Counted from the first letter of the stretch, positions 14,859-23,778 are shown. The stretch is DNA of 31,888 bases from Bacillota bacterium (GCA_023433615.1 JAEZCJ010000196.1:1-31888); one strand, 5' to 3'. Notes: generated by a model not told the origin, from the letters alone. Numbers and translations: made by a program.

Positions 14859-15275
14859 ATGACGCAGATTAGCGCGCGCTTTTCCATAGCTGTCCATATT
14901 CTAACGCTCATAGCCGCAAGCGCACAAGAATGCACGGGCGATTATATCGCGGGGAGCGTGAATACGAACCCTGCTATTATACGACGTATGATGGGAATGC
15001 TGAAGAGGGCAGGGCTCATTGACGTTCGTGCCGGCGTAGGAGGTTCGACTCTTAGGAGGAGCGCCGACGACATTACGCTCCTCGACGTGTACCGAGCCGT
15101 GAACGCTGCCGAAGAGAAACGGCTGTTCCGCATCCATGATGCACCGAACCCGTTATGCCCAGTGGGGAGGAATATCGAGGCCGCGCTGCAATCCGAGTTG
15201 AGCGAGGCGCAGTCGGCCATGGAGCAGCGGCTTGCACAGACCACGATTAGCCAGTTGACGGCGAAAATACGATAA
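14859..15275 (+). CDS. Rrf2-family transcriptional regulator, YwnA-like
   Basis: This 138-residue Rrf2 protein has an N-terminal winged helix (about 1-65, with SVNTNPAIIRRMMGMLKRAGLI as the recognition part and a GGSTLRRSADDITLLDVYRAV wing) and a dimerisation helix. It lacks the three-cysteine cluster of IscR/NsrR types, so it is not expected to carry an Fe-S centre. It has two cysteines, C25 and C100, and a thiol-based redox switch is possible but inferred. Its neighbour is a QorB-like quinone oxidoreductase, an arrangement like B. subtilis ywnA-ywnB. Identical operators before both genes suggest that it represses itself and the oxidoreductase. The start follows a weak GGTGGTGAT site. Confidence 0.9.
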   Translation: MTQISARFSIAVHILTLIAASAQECTGDYIAGSVNTNPAIIRRMMGMLKRAGLIDVRAGVGGSTLRRSADDITLLDVYRAVNAAEEKRLFRIHDAPNPLCPVGRNIEAALQSELSEAQSAMEQRLAQTTISQLTAKIR

Positions 15276-15302
15276 TCGAGGCGAGCAGCCTCCATTCATG
15301 CG

Positions 15303-15331
15303 CTTGTTGTAACTGAGACTGTTACAACAAG
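15303..15331 (+). promoter_or_regulatory. Operator upstream of the QorB-like gene
   Basis: A perfect 11-base inverted repeat, CTTGTTGTAAC (15303-15313) and GTTACAACAAG (15321-15331), surrounds a 7-base centre. The core matches the operator before the Rrf2 gene. It lies about 30 bases before the start codon of the QorB-like gene. I cannot place a convincing promoter for this gene. Confidence 0.8.
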
Positions 15332-15360
15332 AACAATACGTAATCATGGAGGGAAATGAG

Positions 15361-16224
15361 ATGAAGCTATTAGTCACAGGAGCTACTGGGAAGCTAGGCG
15401 CAGGCGTCGTGGAAGCGCTGCTGCGTTCCGTTCCGCCGGATCAATTGGCGGTAAGCGTGCGCAATCCGGAGAAAGCGGCTCATCTTGAGGCGCGCGGCGT
15501 AGAAGTAAGGCAAGGCGACTTCGATCACCCTGACACGCTGGATACCGCCTTCGCCGGGATCGATCGGCTCTTGCTTATATCGGCAGACGGCGATAACGAG
15601 ACGAGAATCCGTCAGCATACGAATGCCGTGGATGCGGCCGCCAGGGCGAAGGTCGGATTCATCGCTTATACGAGCGCATCGAATGCAGCCGACAGCACGC
15701 TGATTCTGGCGCCTGTGCACAAGCATACGGAAGAAGCAATACGGAAGACCGGCATTCCGTTCGCCTTCCTGCGCAATAACTGGTATTTGGAGAACGAGGT
15801 CGGCAGCATTCAAGGCGTGCTCGCTGGCGCGCCTTGGGTGACGTCGGCCAGTTCCGGCAAGGTAGGCTGGGCGCTTCGCCAAGATTACGCGGAGGCGGCT
15901 GCTGCCGTGCTGGCAGGGAACGGGCACGACAATAACATCTACGAGCTGTCCGGGAAGCTGCTGACCCAAGAGGAGTTCGCAACCGCGCTAGGGAATGTGC
16001 TGGGCAAGGAAGTAGCCGTGCAGCAAGTCGATGATGCGGCCTATGCCGACATCATGAGAGGCGCGGGCGTACCGGAATTCGTCATCCCGCTGCTCGTAGG
16101 CATCCAAGCCGGCATTCGGGAAGGCGCGCTTGCCATCGTCAGCGAGGACTTCGAGCGGCTGCTCGGCCGCCCGGCAACGCCGATCGGCGAAGGCTTGAAG
16201 CAGGTCGTCAGCCCAATTTCCTAA
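15361..16224 (+). CDS. NAD(P)H:quinone oxidoreductase, QorB/YtfG-like (NmrA/SDR fold)
   Basis: This 287-residue atypical short-chain reductase has the Rossmann start MKLLVTGATGKLGAGVVEALL. VPPDQLAVSVRNPEKAAHLEARGVEVRQGDFD (in separate blocks), LLLISADGDNETRIRQH, FIAYTSASNA, the LLRNNWYLEN-type loop and DYAEAAAAVLAGNGHDNNIYELSG follow. The order and wording match E. coli QorB (YtfG), which reduces quinones with NADPH. ATG 15361 is used rather than 15346 because GGAGGG lies just before it and the fold begins at once. Regulation by the adjacent Rrf2 protein through the shared palindrome is inferred; quinone or electrophile stress is a plausible inducer. Confidence 0.9.
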   Translation: MKLLVTGATGKLGAGVVEALLRSVPPDQLAVSVRNPEKAAHLEARGVEVRQGDFDHPDTLDTAFAGIDRLLLISADGDNETRIRQHTNAVDAAARAKVGFIAYTSASNAADSTLILAPVHKHTEEAIRKTGIPFAFLRNNWYLENEVGSIQGVLAGAPWVTSASSGKVGWALRQDYAEAAAAVLAGNGHDNNIYELSGKLLTQEEFATALGNVLGKEVAVQQVDDAAYADIMRGAGVPEFVIPLLVGIQAGIREGALAIVSEDFERLLGRPATPIGEGLKQVVSPIS

Positions 16225-16259
16225 ATGATACGAACAAGGCATGACATTACGTGGAAGCC

Positions 16260-16312
16260 AATAGGCGAAGAAGCGAATCCTTCAAGGACGCTTCTTCGCC
16301 TATTGTTGCGTT
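16260..16312 (+). terminator. Hairpin terminator after the QorB-like gene
   Basis: Perfect 16-base arms AATAGGCGAAGAAGCG (16260-16275) and CGCTTCTTCGCCTATT (16289-16304) enclose a loop that itself pairs TCCTT with AGGA. The following T-stretch is short (TTGCGTTT), so termination strength is uncertain. Confidence 0.75.
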
Positions 16313-16458
16313 TGACATTGTAATCGACTAACGAATGCAAGCTAGATCACTCGACAAATTCTTACAATGTTCCATATTGATCCAGCATTGCGACATAACA
16401 ATCGTAGCTTATTCCTATTATAATCCAGTTAAGTCGAACAGCGAAAGGCAGACATGCG

Positions 16459-18261
16459 ATGCGTATCGCTTCGGTCACCTCCATTACGAACAATATCAAT
16501 ATCCGCAATAAGCTTATCCTATCGTATGTCCTCGTTGTGTTCCTGCCGGTATTGACAGTGGGCCTCTTGCTTACGAATTCGCTGCGTGAACAGTCGATCG
16601 ATCATGCCGTGCAGCAATCGATGAACAATGTCGAGAAGATTCGAAGACAGGTTGAAGAAATGCTAAAGATACCGACTGATATATCGTACACAATCTACTT
16701 CGATGAGCAGCTGAAGAGCATCCTAGACAAGCAGTACGCAACTGATCTGGATGTCTATCAAGCTTACCGGGACTATGCAGCCTTCACGAATTATAAGGTG
16801 CTGTATCAAGAAATAGCAGGCATCCGTATCTACTCGAGCAACGAGACGCTGCTCGAGAATTGGTCGATCTTCAGACTAGATGAAGAAGTTCGCACAGCGC
16901 CTTGGTTTCAGCAGACGAGAGACAATCGGGGCCGGATTGGATGGCATTATATCGCAGATCCAACAAGGAAGGACGCCAAATATTTAAGTCTGGCCCGCCA
17001 GATCTTCAGCAAGGACATGCGGATGATCGGCATTCTCGTGATGACAGTGAACCCGCAGAAGCTGCAATCCATTCTGAGCGAGGAGCCGTTCGAGACGATG
17101 ATTATCACGGAGCAGAACGACATTATCGTTACGACCAATCCGGCGCGGGTCGGGGAGAAGCTGCCGCTTGAGTTAAGCTTGCAGAATGCAGGTGGAAAAC
17201 TGGCGGAATCGGAGTCCTCTTATTATCAGGGCAAGGAAGTGAAGTCTGTCGTTCAATCCATTAGTCTCGCGAACAGCGATGATCGGCTGCGGATCGTCAG
17301 CGTCATTCCGCTGGACGCGATTCTGATGAATGCCAGGACGATCAGCAATATCGCCTATGTCATTATCGGCAGCAGCCTCCTCTTGTCGACTCTGATGATT
17401 CTGTATTTCTCGGGCATGCTCAGCAAACGGATTAATATTCTCAGCAGGGACATTCGCCGGGTCGCGCTAGGCGACCTGTCTCGTCGGTCCGTTGTGCAAG
17501 GGATGGATGAGGTCGGACAATTGTCGCGTCACTTTAACTTCATGGTGGGCAGTATCGAGAATCTGCTGGAACAGGTTAGCGAAGGTCAGCGGCAGCAGCA
17601 TGCGTTGCTGCACAAACATGACCAGATGAAGTTCAGAATGCTGGCGAATCAAGTAAATCCGCATTTTCTGTTCAATGTGCTGGAGACGGTGCGGATGAAA
17701 GCGCATGTGCAGGAAGAACACGAAATCGCCAATACGGTTAAGGCGCTAGGCAACTTGCTGCGTCACAGCCTGGAGCTCGGACAAGAGCCGGTACCGCTTA
17801 CGCAAGAGATGGAGCTAGTTCGCATGTACTTGGAAATCCAGCACTTTCGATTCGGGAACAAGCTCGCCTATCGGCTGCCGGACGCTGCCGAAGCCGAGGG
17901 CATTGTCGTACTGCCGATGCTGCTGCAGCCTATCGTGGAGAACGCGATCGTGCATGGGATCGAGAATAAGCTGGGTAGAGGGTTGGTGTGCGTATCCATC
18001 CATAAGGAACAGCAATCGGTCAGAATCGAAGTCTCGGATAATGGGAACGGAATCGAGCCTAGCCACTTGAGGGAGATTGAAGCTTCGTTAGCTGTTGAAG
18101 AAGATCGTCCGGCGGCACGGATCGGACTGCGCAATGTGCATCATCGTACACAGTTGTATTACGGTGAGGATTACGGGGTGCGCGTGAGCAGCGAACGAGG
18201 GGCAGGTACGACCGTTGCGATCCGCCTGCCGGGAACTGAGCGGGGGGAGAAGGATGTATAA
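16459..18261 (+). CDS. YesM-type sensor histidine kinase
   Basis: This 600-residue membrane kinase of the LytS/YesM class has one helix at about 19-40, a 250-residue external dCache-like sensing domain, a second helix near 298-318 and a HAMP segment (about 320-372). The His_kinase domain has H402 in NQVNPHFLFNVLETVRM. The C-terminal ATPase has ENAIVHGIENK (N-box) and VSDNGNGI. YesM proteins usually sense polysaccharide or oligosaccharide, often with a binding protein. It overlaps the response regulator by 8 bases, so the pair is co-translated. A TATAAT at 16419-16424 is the likely -10, with no good -35. An inverted repeat ACATTGTAA...TTACAATGT (16315-16323, 16362-16370) lies upstream. Confidence 0.93.
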   Translation: MRIASVTSITNNINIRNKLILSYVLVVFLPVLTVGLLLTNSLREQSIDHAVQQSMNNVEKIRRQVEEMLKIPTDISYTIYFDEQLKSILDKQYATDLDVYQAYRDYAAFTNYKVLYQEIAGIRIYSSNETLLENWSIFRLDEEVRTAPWFQQTRDNRGRIGWHYIADPTRKDAKYLSLARQIFSKDMRMIGILVMTVNPQKLQSILSEEPFETMIITEQNDIIVTTNPARVGEKLPLELSLQNAGGKLAESESSYYQGKEVKSVVQSISLANSDDRLRIVSVIPLDAILMNARTISNIAYVIIGSSLLLSTLMILYFSGMLSKRINILSRDIRRVALGDLSRRSVVQGMDEVGQLSRHFNFMVGSIENLLEQVSEGQRQQHALLHKHDQMKFRMLANQVNPHFLFNVLETVRMKAHVQEEHEIANTVKALGNLLRHSLELGQEPVPLTQEMELVRMYLEIQHFRFGNKLAYRLPDAAEAEGIVVLPMLLQPIVENAIVHGIENKLGRGLVCVSIHKEQQSVRIEVSDNGNGIEPSHLREIEASLAVEEDRPAARIGLRNVHHRTQLYYGEDYGVRVSSERGAGTTVAIRLPGTERGEKDV

Positions 18262-19825
18262 GCTCTTAATCGTTGATGACGAACCGATTATCCGCCAAGG
18301 ACTTCGGACGATCATCGATTGGTCCGCCTTCGATATCCGAATCTGCGGCGAGGCGGATAACGGCATTGATGGGCTTCGGTTATGCAAGGAGATGCAGCCT
18401 GATGTCGTCATCATCGATATCAAGATGCCAGGGCTGGATGGCTTGGCACTGATCGCAGAAGCTCGGCGCAGCGGTGCGGAATGCGATTTCATCGTGCTGA
18501 GCGGGTTCTCTGAATTCACGTATGCGCAGCGAGCAACGGAATACGGGGTACGCTCCTATATGCTGAAGCCGATCGAGCAGAAGGAGCTGGCCGCGAAAAT
18601 CGGAGAGCTGCGGGCAGAGTGGGAGAGCCAGCGGGAGGAGCAGGCGCGCATGGTACTGGCGCAGCGCATGCAAGTGGAACAGCAGTTGCAGCGCATATTC
18701 CAGACCGGCCGTTATCCGGAGCCGGGCAGTACAGGCTATGCGCTGCTTGCATCGCAGCTTCGTCTGCCATGGACGTCGTACCGCGTGATGCTGATCGGCG
18801 ACGATCGCAGGGCGCTCGAGGTGCACGAGTGGTTAGGGCTGTGCAATGCGCTGGAAGCGGTCGGACTGCATGGCAGCGGCGGCAGCTGTGGCGCGGCATT
18901 CTCTTGCGGGTCTTACGTTGTCGTCGTGACAGATGCGGCGGTGCCGGCTGATCGGCTAACGGCCTGTCTGGCTGGCATTGAGTCCGCATACGAGCTGCGC
19001 TTGGTTGTAGCGCTGGGGAACGAAGTGACGCGCGCAGAGGAGCTATCGGAATCCTATCAGACAGCCAGCAACGCCATGAGGGACCGCTTCTTCTACGAGC
19101 GCTGCGAACGCATGCTCATAAGGGACATTCGTGCACGTACTCAGCTGGCGCAGCAGACGGCCGATAGCGATAAGAAGCTCAGTATGCCACCGGAGATCGG
19201 AATCGTCGAAGCGGCGCAGGCCGTTGCGTCAGGACATGCCGAGGCGATTCATGACGTACAGTTGGCAGCAATGGAAGCTATGCTTCATGCGGACTGGGAG
19301 GAGCATCGAATCCGTGCGGCCTTCATCACCTTCTACTCCGGCGTTCTTAGCCGCTTGGCGGCAATTGATGCGCACATAAGTACCTTCAGTAAGCCTCTCC
19401 ACGACATTGTCAAAGGAGTTGGTGCTGCAGGCTCGCTCCTCGAGGTGTGCAGCTATATCGAATCGGAGCTGCTGCATTGCATGGGGGATTGGGCGAAGCT
19501 CCACAAGGACGAGAGCTTCACGGCGATGCTGGGCTACATTGTCGAGCATTTCGATTCGGATATTAAGCTGGAGACCCTTGCAGAGATATTCCACTACAAC
19601 AAGTCGTACTTGGGCAAGTTGTTTAAGGCGAAGACGGGTGAGAATTTCGGCAGCTACCTTGACCGCATACGGATGGACAAGGCCAAGCAACTGCTTGCAG
19701 GCGGGGCCAAGGTGTATGAGGTGGCCGGCAGGGTAGGGTACGCAAGCGTGGACTATTTTCATCTTAAATTCAAAAAATACGTCGGGGAATCACCGTCAGC
19801 GTATCGGGACAAGTGGACGTCATAG
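18254..19825 (+). CDS. YesN-type response regulator with AraC HTH
   Basis: This 523-residue regulator has an N-terminal receiver with D8-D9, phospho-acceptor D55 in IIDIKMPG and K in YMLKPIEQKEL, then a long linker (about 130-415). The C-terminal AraC double helix-turn-helix (about 425-520) reads IKLETLAEIFHYNKSYLGKLF and VYEVAGRVGYASVDYFHLKFKKYVG. It should activate the adjacent ABC transporter after phosphorylation by the YesM-type kinase. ATG 18254 is chosen because GGGGGGAGAAGG precedes it and MYKLLIVDDEP is the normal receiver start; the open frame begins further upstream inside the kinase gene. A partial terminator follows. Confidence 0.94.
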   Translation: MYKLLIVDDEPIIRQGLRTIIDWSAFDIRICGEADNGIDGLRLCKEMQPDVVIIDIKMPGLDGLALIAEARRSGAECDFIVLSGFSEFTYAQRATEYGVRSYMLKPIEQKELAAKIGELRAEWESQREEQARMVLAQRMQVEQQLQRIFQTGRYPEPGSTGYALLASQLRLPWTSYRVMLIGDDRRALEVHEWLGLCNALEAVGLHGSGGSCGAAFSCGSYVVVVTDAAVPADRLTACLAGIESAYELRLVVALGNEVTRAEELSESYQTASNAMRDRFFYERCERMLIRDIRARTQLAQQTADSDKKLSMPPEIGIVEAAQAVASGHAEAIHDVQLAAMEAMLHADWEEHRIRAAFITFYSGVLSRLAAIDAHISTFSKPLHDIVKGVGAAGSLLEVCSYIESELLHCMGDWAKLHKDESFTAMLGYIVEHFDSDIKLETLAEIFHYNKSYLGKLFKAKTGENFGSYLDRIRMDKAKQLLAGGAKVYEVAGRVGYASVDYFHLKFKKYVGESPSAYRDKWTS

Positions 19826-19832
19826 CCAAGGG

Positions 19833-19871
19833 GCATCATGCAGGCTTATCACCTCATGATGTCTTTTTTTT
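19833..19871 (+). terminator. Terminator after the YesN-type regulator
   Basis: CATCATG (19834-19840) pairs with CATGATG (19855-19861), and a run of eight or more T follows (19864-19871). It would separate the two-component pair from the transporter, perhaps incompletely. Confidence 0.65.
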
Positions 19872-19968
19872 GCATGGTTGATGTCTCCTCTGCATGGTAC
19901 TGCTACCGCTTCAATTCCCTTATCATTTCCCTGTAAGCGAATTCAAGAGCTAGAGAGGAGCGCAAGCG

Positions 19969-20928
19969 TTGGAAACGACAAGACCACTGCAACCGACAGC
20001 GAAGAGGATTGTGAAGCGCAGATCGAAGTGGCGGACGATTCTCGAGCAGCGATACCTCTTCCTAATGTCGCTGCCATTCGTCGTCTGGCTGTTCATCTTC
20101 AATTATTTGCCCCTATGGGGCTGGACGATGGCTTTTCAGAAGTTCAAGCCGGGCCGCTCGTTCGGAGAACAGGAATGGGTAGGACTGGACCAATTCATTA
20201 CCCTTTTCCAGGAGCCGCAATTCTATCTCGTGCTTCGCAACACGCTCGCGATGAGCATCATGGCATTGGGGGTCGGTTATACAATACCGGTGCTGTTCGC
20301 AATACTGCTGAATGAGATCCGCTGGTCGCCATTCAAGCGCAGCATGCAGACGATCTCGTATCTGCCGCATTTCGTCTCGTGGGTCGTCGTGGCCGGCATT
20401 GTCACGAAGATGCTGTCCACAGACGGCGGCATCGTGAACGAGGTGTTAATCGCGCTCAACCTGATCGACAAGCCGATTCAGTTCATGGCGAAGGGCGAAT
20501 GGTTCTGGGGCATCGTGACGCTGTCCGACTTGTGGAAGGAGATGGGATGGAGCTCGATCATCTTCTTGGCGGCAATCGCGGGCATCGACAACGAGCAGTA
20601 TGAAGCAGCCAAGGTAGACGGCGCAGGCAGGTTCCGGCGCATGTGGCATATAACGCTCCCAGGCATCCGGCCGACGTTGATGGTCATGTTGATTCTGTCT
20701 ATCGGGTGGCTGACCAGCATCGGCTTCGAGAAACAGTACCTGCTGGGCAATGCGCTCGTGCAAGATTATGCGGAAGTGCTGGACCTGTATGTCCTGAACT
20801 ACGGGATTAACCTGGGTCGCTATTCGTTCGGTACTGCGATCGGTATCGTGAACTCGCTTGTCGCGATTACGCTGCTGCTCCTATCGAACCGCATCTTCAA
20901 GCGAATCACGAATGAAAGTGTCATATAG
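19969..20928 (+). CDS. ABC sugar transporter permease, LplB-type
   Basis: This 319-residue inner-membrane permease of the carbohydrate uptake family 1 has about six membrane helices, the first near residues 32-52 (LFLMSLPFVVWLFIFNYLP). The EAA loop EAAKVDGAGRFRRMWHITLP lies near 214-233 and contacts an ATPase. The N-terminus is strongly basic (TAKRIVKRRSKWR). It starts with TTG 19969, eight bases after AGAGGAG. It pairs with the next permease and the lipoprotein binding protein. No ATPase gene is present here, as is usual for LplABC-type systems that share an MsmX-like ATPase. The substrate is unknown. Confidence 0.92.
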   Translation: METTRPLQPTAKRIVKRRSKWRTILEQRYLFLMSLPFVVWLFIFNYLPLWGWTMAFQKFKPGRSFGEQEWVGLDQFITLFQEPQFYLVLRNTLAMSIMALGVGYTIPVLFAILLNEIRWSPFKRSMQTISYLPHFVSWVVVAGIVTKMLSTDGGIVNEVLIALNLIDKPIQFMAKGEWFWGIVTLSDLWKEMGWSSIIFLAAIAGIDNEQYEAAKVDGAGRFRRMWHITLPGIRPTLMVMLILSIGWLTSIGFEKQYLLGNALVQDYAEVLDLYVLNYGINLGRYSFGTAIGIVNSLVAITLLLLSNRIFKRITNESVI

Positions 20929-20941
20929 GAGGCCGCAGTTA

Positions 20942-21844
20942 ATGAGAGCAATTCAGAGAATACGACCGGGCGACCTTGCATTCGAAACAGGATTATATGC
21001 CTTCATGATCTGCGTAGGCATTATCACGCTCTATCCGTTCCTTAACGTGCTGGCCCTCTCGTTCAACGATTCGGTCGATTCCGTTCGGGGAGGCATCTAC
21101 CTGTTGCCGCGCGTGTTCACTTGGGACAATTACGAGCAAATTTTTATCTACAACAACCTCTTGATTGCCTTTAAGAACTCCGTGCTTCGTACGGTCATCG
21201 GCACAGTGGTCGGGGTGTTCAGCTCTTCGATGATCGCTTACGTGCTGAGCCGTAAAGATTTCATCGCGCGTAAGCCGGTCTCGCTTATCTTCGTGCTCAC
21301 GCTCTATTTCTCCGGAGGGCTGATTCCGGTGTACATGTTGATGCGCGATCTGCATCTCATCAACAGCTTCTGGGTGTATATCCTGCCCGGCATCGTGAAT
21401 GCGTGGAATGTGTTCGTGATCCGGTCTTATATGGACGGCCTGCCATACAGTCTGCAAGAGTCCGCCAAGATGGACGGGGCGAACGATTTGACGATATTTT
21501 TCCGGATCATTCTTCCGCTATGCAAGCCTGTACTGGCCACGATCGCGCTGTTCGTCGCTGTTGCGCAATGGAATGCTTGGTTCGATACGTTCTTGTACAA
21601 CAGCAATACGCAGTCGCTAACTACCTTGCAATACGAGTTGATGAAGATACTGGCGAACACGACGGCCGGCGCGAGCAGCGCCGATGCCGCAAGAGCGGGC
21701 GATCCTTCCGTAAGCGCACGCGTATCGCCTGAATCCATACGTGCGGCGATCACGATCGTGGCGACAATCCCTATTCTGGCGGTCTATCCGTTCTTGCAAA
21801 AATATTTCGTCAAAGGCCTTACGTTAGGCGCGGTCAAGAGCTAG
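20942..21844 (+). CDS. ABC sugar transporter permease, LplC/YtcP-type
   Basis: This 300-residue partner permease begins MRAIQRIRPGDLAFETGLYA, with a first helix at about 20-40 (MICVGIITLYPFLNVLALSF). The EAA motif ESAKMDGANDLTIFFRIILP lies near 173-192, and the terminal FVKGLTLGAVKS is characteristic of this branch. It begins 13 bases after the LplB-type gene, with AGGAGG (20927-20932) nine bases upstream, so the two are co-translated. The open frame extends back into the previous gene, but that extension lacks a start signal. Together the two permeases form the membrane channel for the lipoprotein-delivered sugar. Confidence 0.93.
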   Translation: MRAIQRIRPGDLAFETGLYAFMICVGIITLYPFLNVLALSFNDSVDSVRGGIYLLPRVFTWDNYEQIFIYNNLLIAFKNSVLRTVIGTVVGVFSSSMIAYVLSRKDFIARKPVSLIFVLTLYFSGGLIPVYMLMRDLHLINSFWVYILPGIVNAWNVFVIRSYMDGLPYSLQESAKMDGANDLTIFFRIILPLCKPVLATIALFVAVAQWNAWFDTFLYNSNTQSLTTLQYELMKILANTTAGASSADAARAGDPSVSARVSPESIRAAITIVATIPILAVYPFLQKYFVKGLTLGAVKS

Positions 21845-21940
21845 CGCGAGCATTGCGCATTGGCGGACTTGACCCCTACATTCGGTAATGACAGTCTAAC
21901 CGGCTGTTGCTACATATAAAAAATATCAGGAGGGTTCTGC

Positions 21941-23656
21941 ATGAGAAAGGCAAGCAAGATATTGGCTTTAACGATGGCCATGCTTCTCGTATTCGTCGCA
22001 GCGTGTTCGAACGGCAACACGAATACAGGCACTGACTCGAAGGGCAATACCGCGGATTCGGGCACGCCGGCCGCGAACGCATCCAATGAGGGCGATAAGC
22101 TAGAGCCGATCACGGTTACCATGTTCGCTACCGACTTAAATACCAACTACGAGAATATGCAAAGCCCTGTCGGCAAAAAAATCACGGAGTTGACGGGCGT
22201 TACGCTCCAGATCGACTATCCGGTAGGCGACCCGCAGCAGAAGATCTCGCTCATGGCAGCAAGCGGGGAGTACCCGGACCTGGTCTTCGCCAAGAACGAC
22301 GTCAACATGTTGGTCGAAGCCGGCGGTCTCGTCGATCTGGCACCGCTCATCGAAGAGCATGGGCCGAACATCAAGAAGCTGTATGGCGACTATCTGAAGC
22401 GGCTCCGCTGGAGCAAGGACAATGATGCCATCTATTTCCTCGGGACTTACGGGGTTAACGATCAGCGCTGGGAGCCTAACGACGGCTTCATGCTGCAGCA
22501 TGCCGTCGTCAAGGAGCTTGGCTATCCCGAGATCAAGACCGTACAGGATTTTGAGAATGCAATCAGAGCCTATATGGAGAAATACCCGACCATTGACGGT
22601 CAACCGACGCTGGGACTGTCGCTGCTCGCAGATGACTGGCGCATCGCGCAGTCTGTCACGAATCCGGGCGTATTCTCGACTGGCGGGTCCGATGACGGGG
22701 AATGGTATATTGACGATAACAACCAGAAGCCGGTCATTCACTACACGCGTCCCGAAGAGAAAGAGTACTTTAAATGGCTGAATCATATGTACAACAGCGG
22801 CCTCATCGATCCGGAGAGCTTCGTGCAGAAGTACGATCAATACAAGGCGAAGATCGCATCCGGCCGCGTGCTGGCGCTGATCGACTCCGGTTGGCAGTTC
22901 CGCGACCCGCAGCTTGCGCTCAGACAAGAGGGCAAGGATGAGCGGACGTACGGCGTGTATCCCGTTCAAGTGAACGAGAGTACGAAGAACCGCGACTTCC
23001 AGAGCGCCGGCTATTCCGGCGGCGTCGGCGTAGGCATCTCGACAAGCGCGAAGGACCCCGTTCGCCTGATTAAATTCCTTGATTGGCTGTGCTCGGAAGA
23101 AGCCCAAATTCTGAACAACTGGGGCATTGAAGGGGAGCACTACACCGTCGTAGACGGCAAGCGCGTGATCGATCCGGAAGAGATGAAGAAGCGCAATACG
23201 GATCCGCTATACGGCAAACAGACCGGTATCGGCGTCTATCTCTACCCGTTCCCGGAACAGGGAAGAGGCGTATTGGATTCCACGGGTAACACGTTCAAGA
23301 TCGACAGCAAGGAGCAGATTATCAATAAGTACTCGGATATCGAGAAAGAAGTGCTTGCAGCATACGGCGTGGAACTGTGGGCGGATCTGTATCCGAAGCA
23401 AGAGGAATTCCCTGTTAAACCTTGGGGATCAGCATGGCAGATCAACATCCCGCAGGACACGGACGGCGCGATCTACATGCAGAAAATTACGGAGCTTGTA
23501 CGGAAGCGTATTCCGGAGATGATTCTGGCGAAGCCTGAGGCTTTCGACGGCCTGTGGGATGCGTTCCAAACGGACCTTGACAAGGCAGGCGTACACAAGC
23601 TGGAAGAGCAGTTCGAAGGCTTGTTGAAGGAACGCATCGAATTGTTCAACGGTTAA
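21941..23656 (+). CDS. Extracellular solute-binding lipoprotein, LplA/YtcQ-type
   Basis: This 571-residue sugar-binding protein has a lipoprotein signal peptide with lipobox VAAC (C22), then a low-complexity linker rich in N, T, G and S (about 23-50). The mature protein has the type I sugar-binding landmarks GKKITELTGVTLQ, LMAASGEYPDLVF, and a late VEAGGLVDLAPLIEEHGPNI block. It should capture an oligosaccharide outside the cell and deliver it to the two permeases encoded before it. Spacing of 96 bases and its own AGGAGGGT site allow separate or elevated expression. No glycoside hydrolase accompanies the cluster, so the sequence does not indicate the substrate. Confidence 0.93.
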   Translation: MRKASKILALTMAMLLVFVAACSNGNTNTGTDSKGNTADSGTPAANASNEGDKLEPITVTMFATDLNTNYENMQSPVGKKITELTGVTLQIDYPVGDPQQKISLMAASGEYPDLVFAKNDVNMLVEAGGLVDLAPLIEEHGPNIKKLYGDYLKRLRWSKDNDAIYFLGTYGVNDQRWEPNDGFMLQHAVVKELGYPEIKTVQDFENAIRAYMEKYPTIDGQPTLGLSLLADDWRIAQSVTNPGVFSTGGSDDGEWYIDDNNQKPVIHYTRPEEKEYFKWLNHMYNSGLIDPESFVQKYDQYKAKIASGRVLALIDSGWQFRDPQLALRQEGKDERTYGVYPVQVNESTKNRDFQSAGYSGGVGVGISTSAKDPVRLIKFLDWLCSEEAQILNNWGIEGEHYTVVDGKRVIDPEEMKKRNTDPLYGKQTGIGVYLYPFPEQGRGVLDSTGNTFKIDSKEQIINKYSDIEKEVLAAYGVELWADLYPKQEEFPVKPWGSAWQINIPQDTDGAIYMQKITELVRKRIPEMILAKPEAFDGLWDAFQTDLDKAGVHKLEEQFEGLLKERIELFNG

Positions 23657-23676
23657 TCGCGAATTGAAGCGCAGCT

Positions 23677-23706
23677 GAGCCGGCCCCGTTACGGGCCGGC
23701 TCTTTG
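23677..23706 (+). terminator. Terminator of the ABC transporter operon
   Basis: Ten-base GC-rich arms GAGCCGGCCC (23677-23686) and GGGCCGGCTC (23693-23702) with a 6-base loop are followed by TTT. Confidence 0.85.
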
Positions 23707-23747
23707 CCGTCGGGTCACGGACGGCGAGCGCCTCTTCGTACAACGCT

Positions 23748-23778
23748 CGCATAAATCGATACGCGGCAGCGCATAGTA
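23748..23778 (+). promoter_or_regulatory. Sigma-G-like promoter of the ger operon
   Basis: CGCATA (23748-23753) matches five of six bases of the sigma-G -35 (TGNATA), and CATAGTA (23772-23778) fits the -10 CATANTA, with 18 bases between. It lies about 36 bases before gerAB. Forespore-specific expression is what is known for germinant-receptor operons. Confidence 0.5.

Noticed and set aside
22136..23140. 334-codon minus-strand frame inside the solute-binding protein gene
   Set aside because: Shadow of the lipoprotein gene; no family motifs and no start signal.
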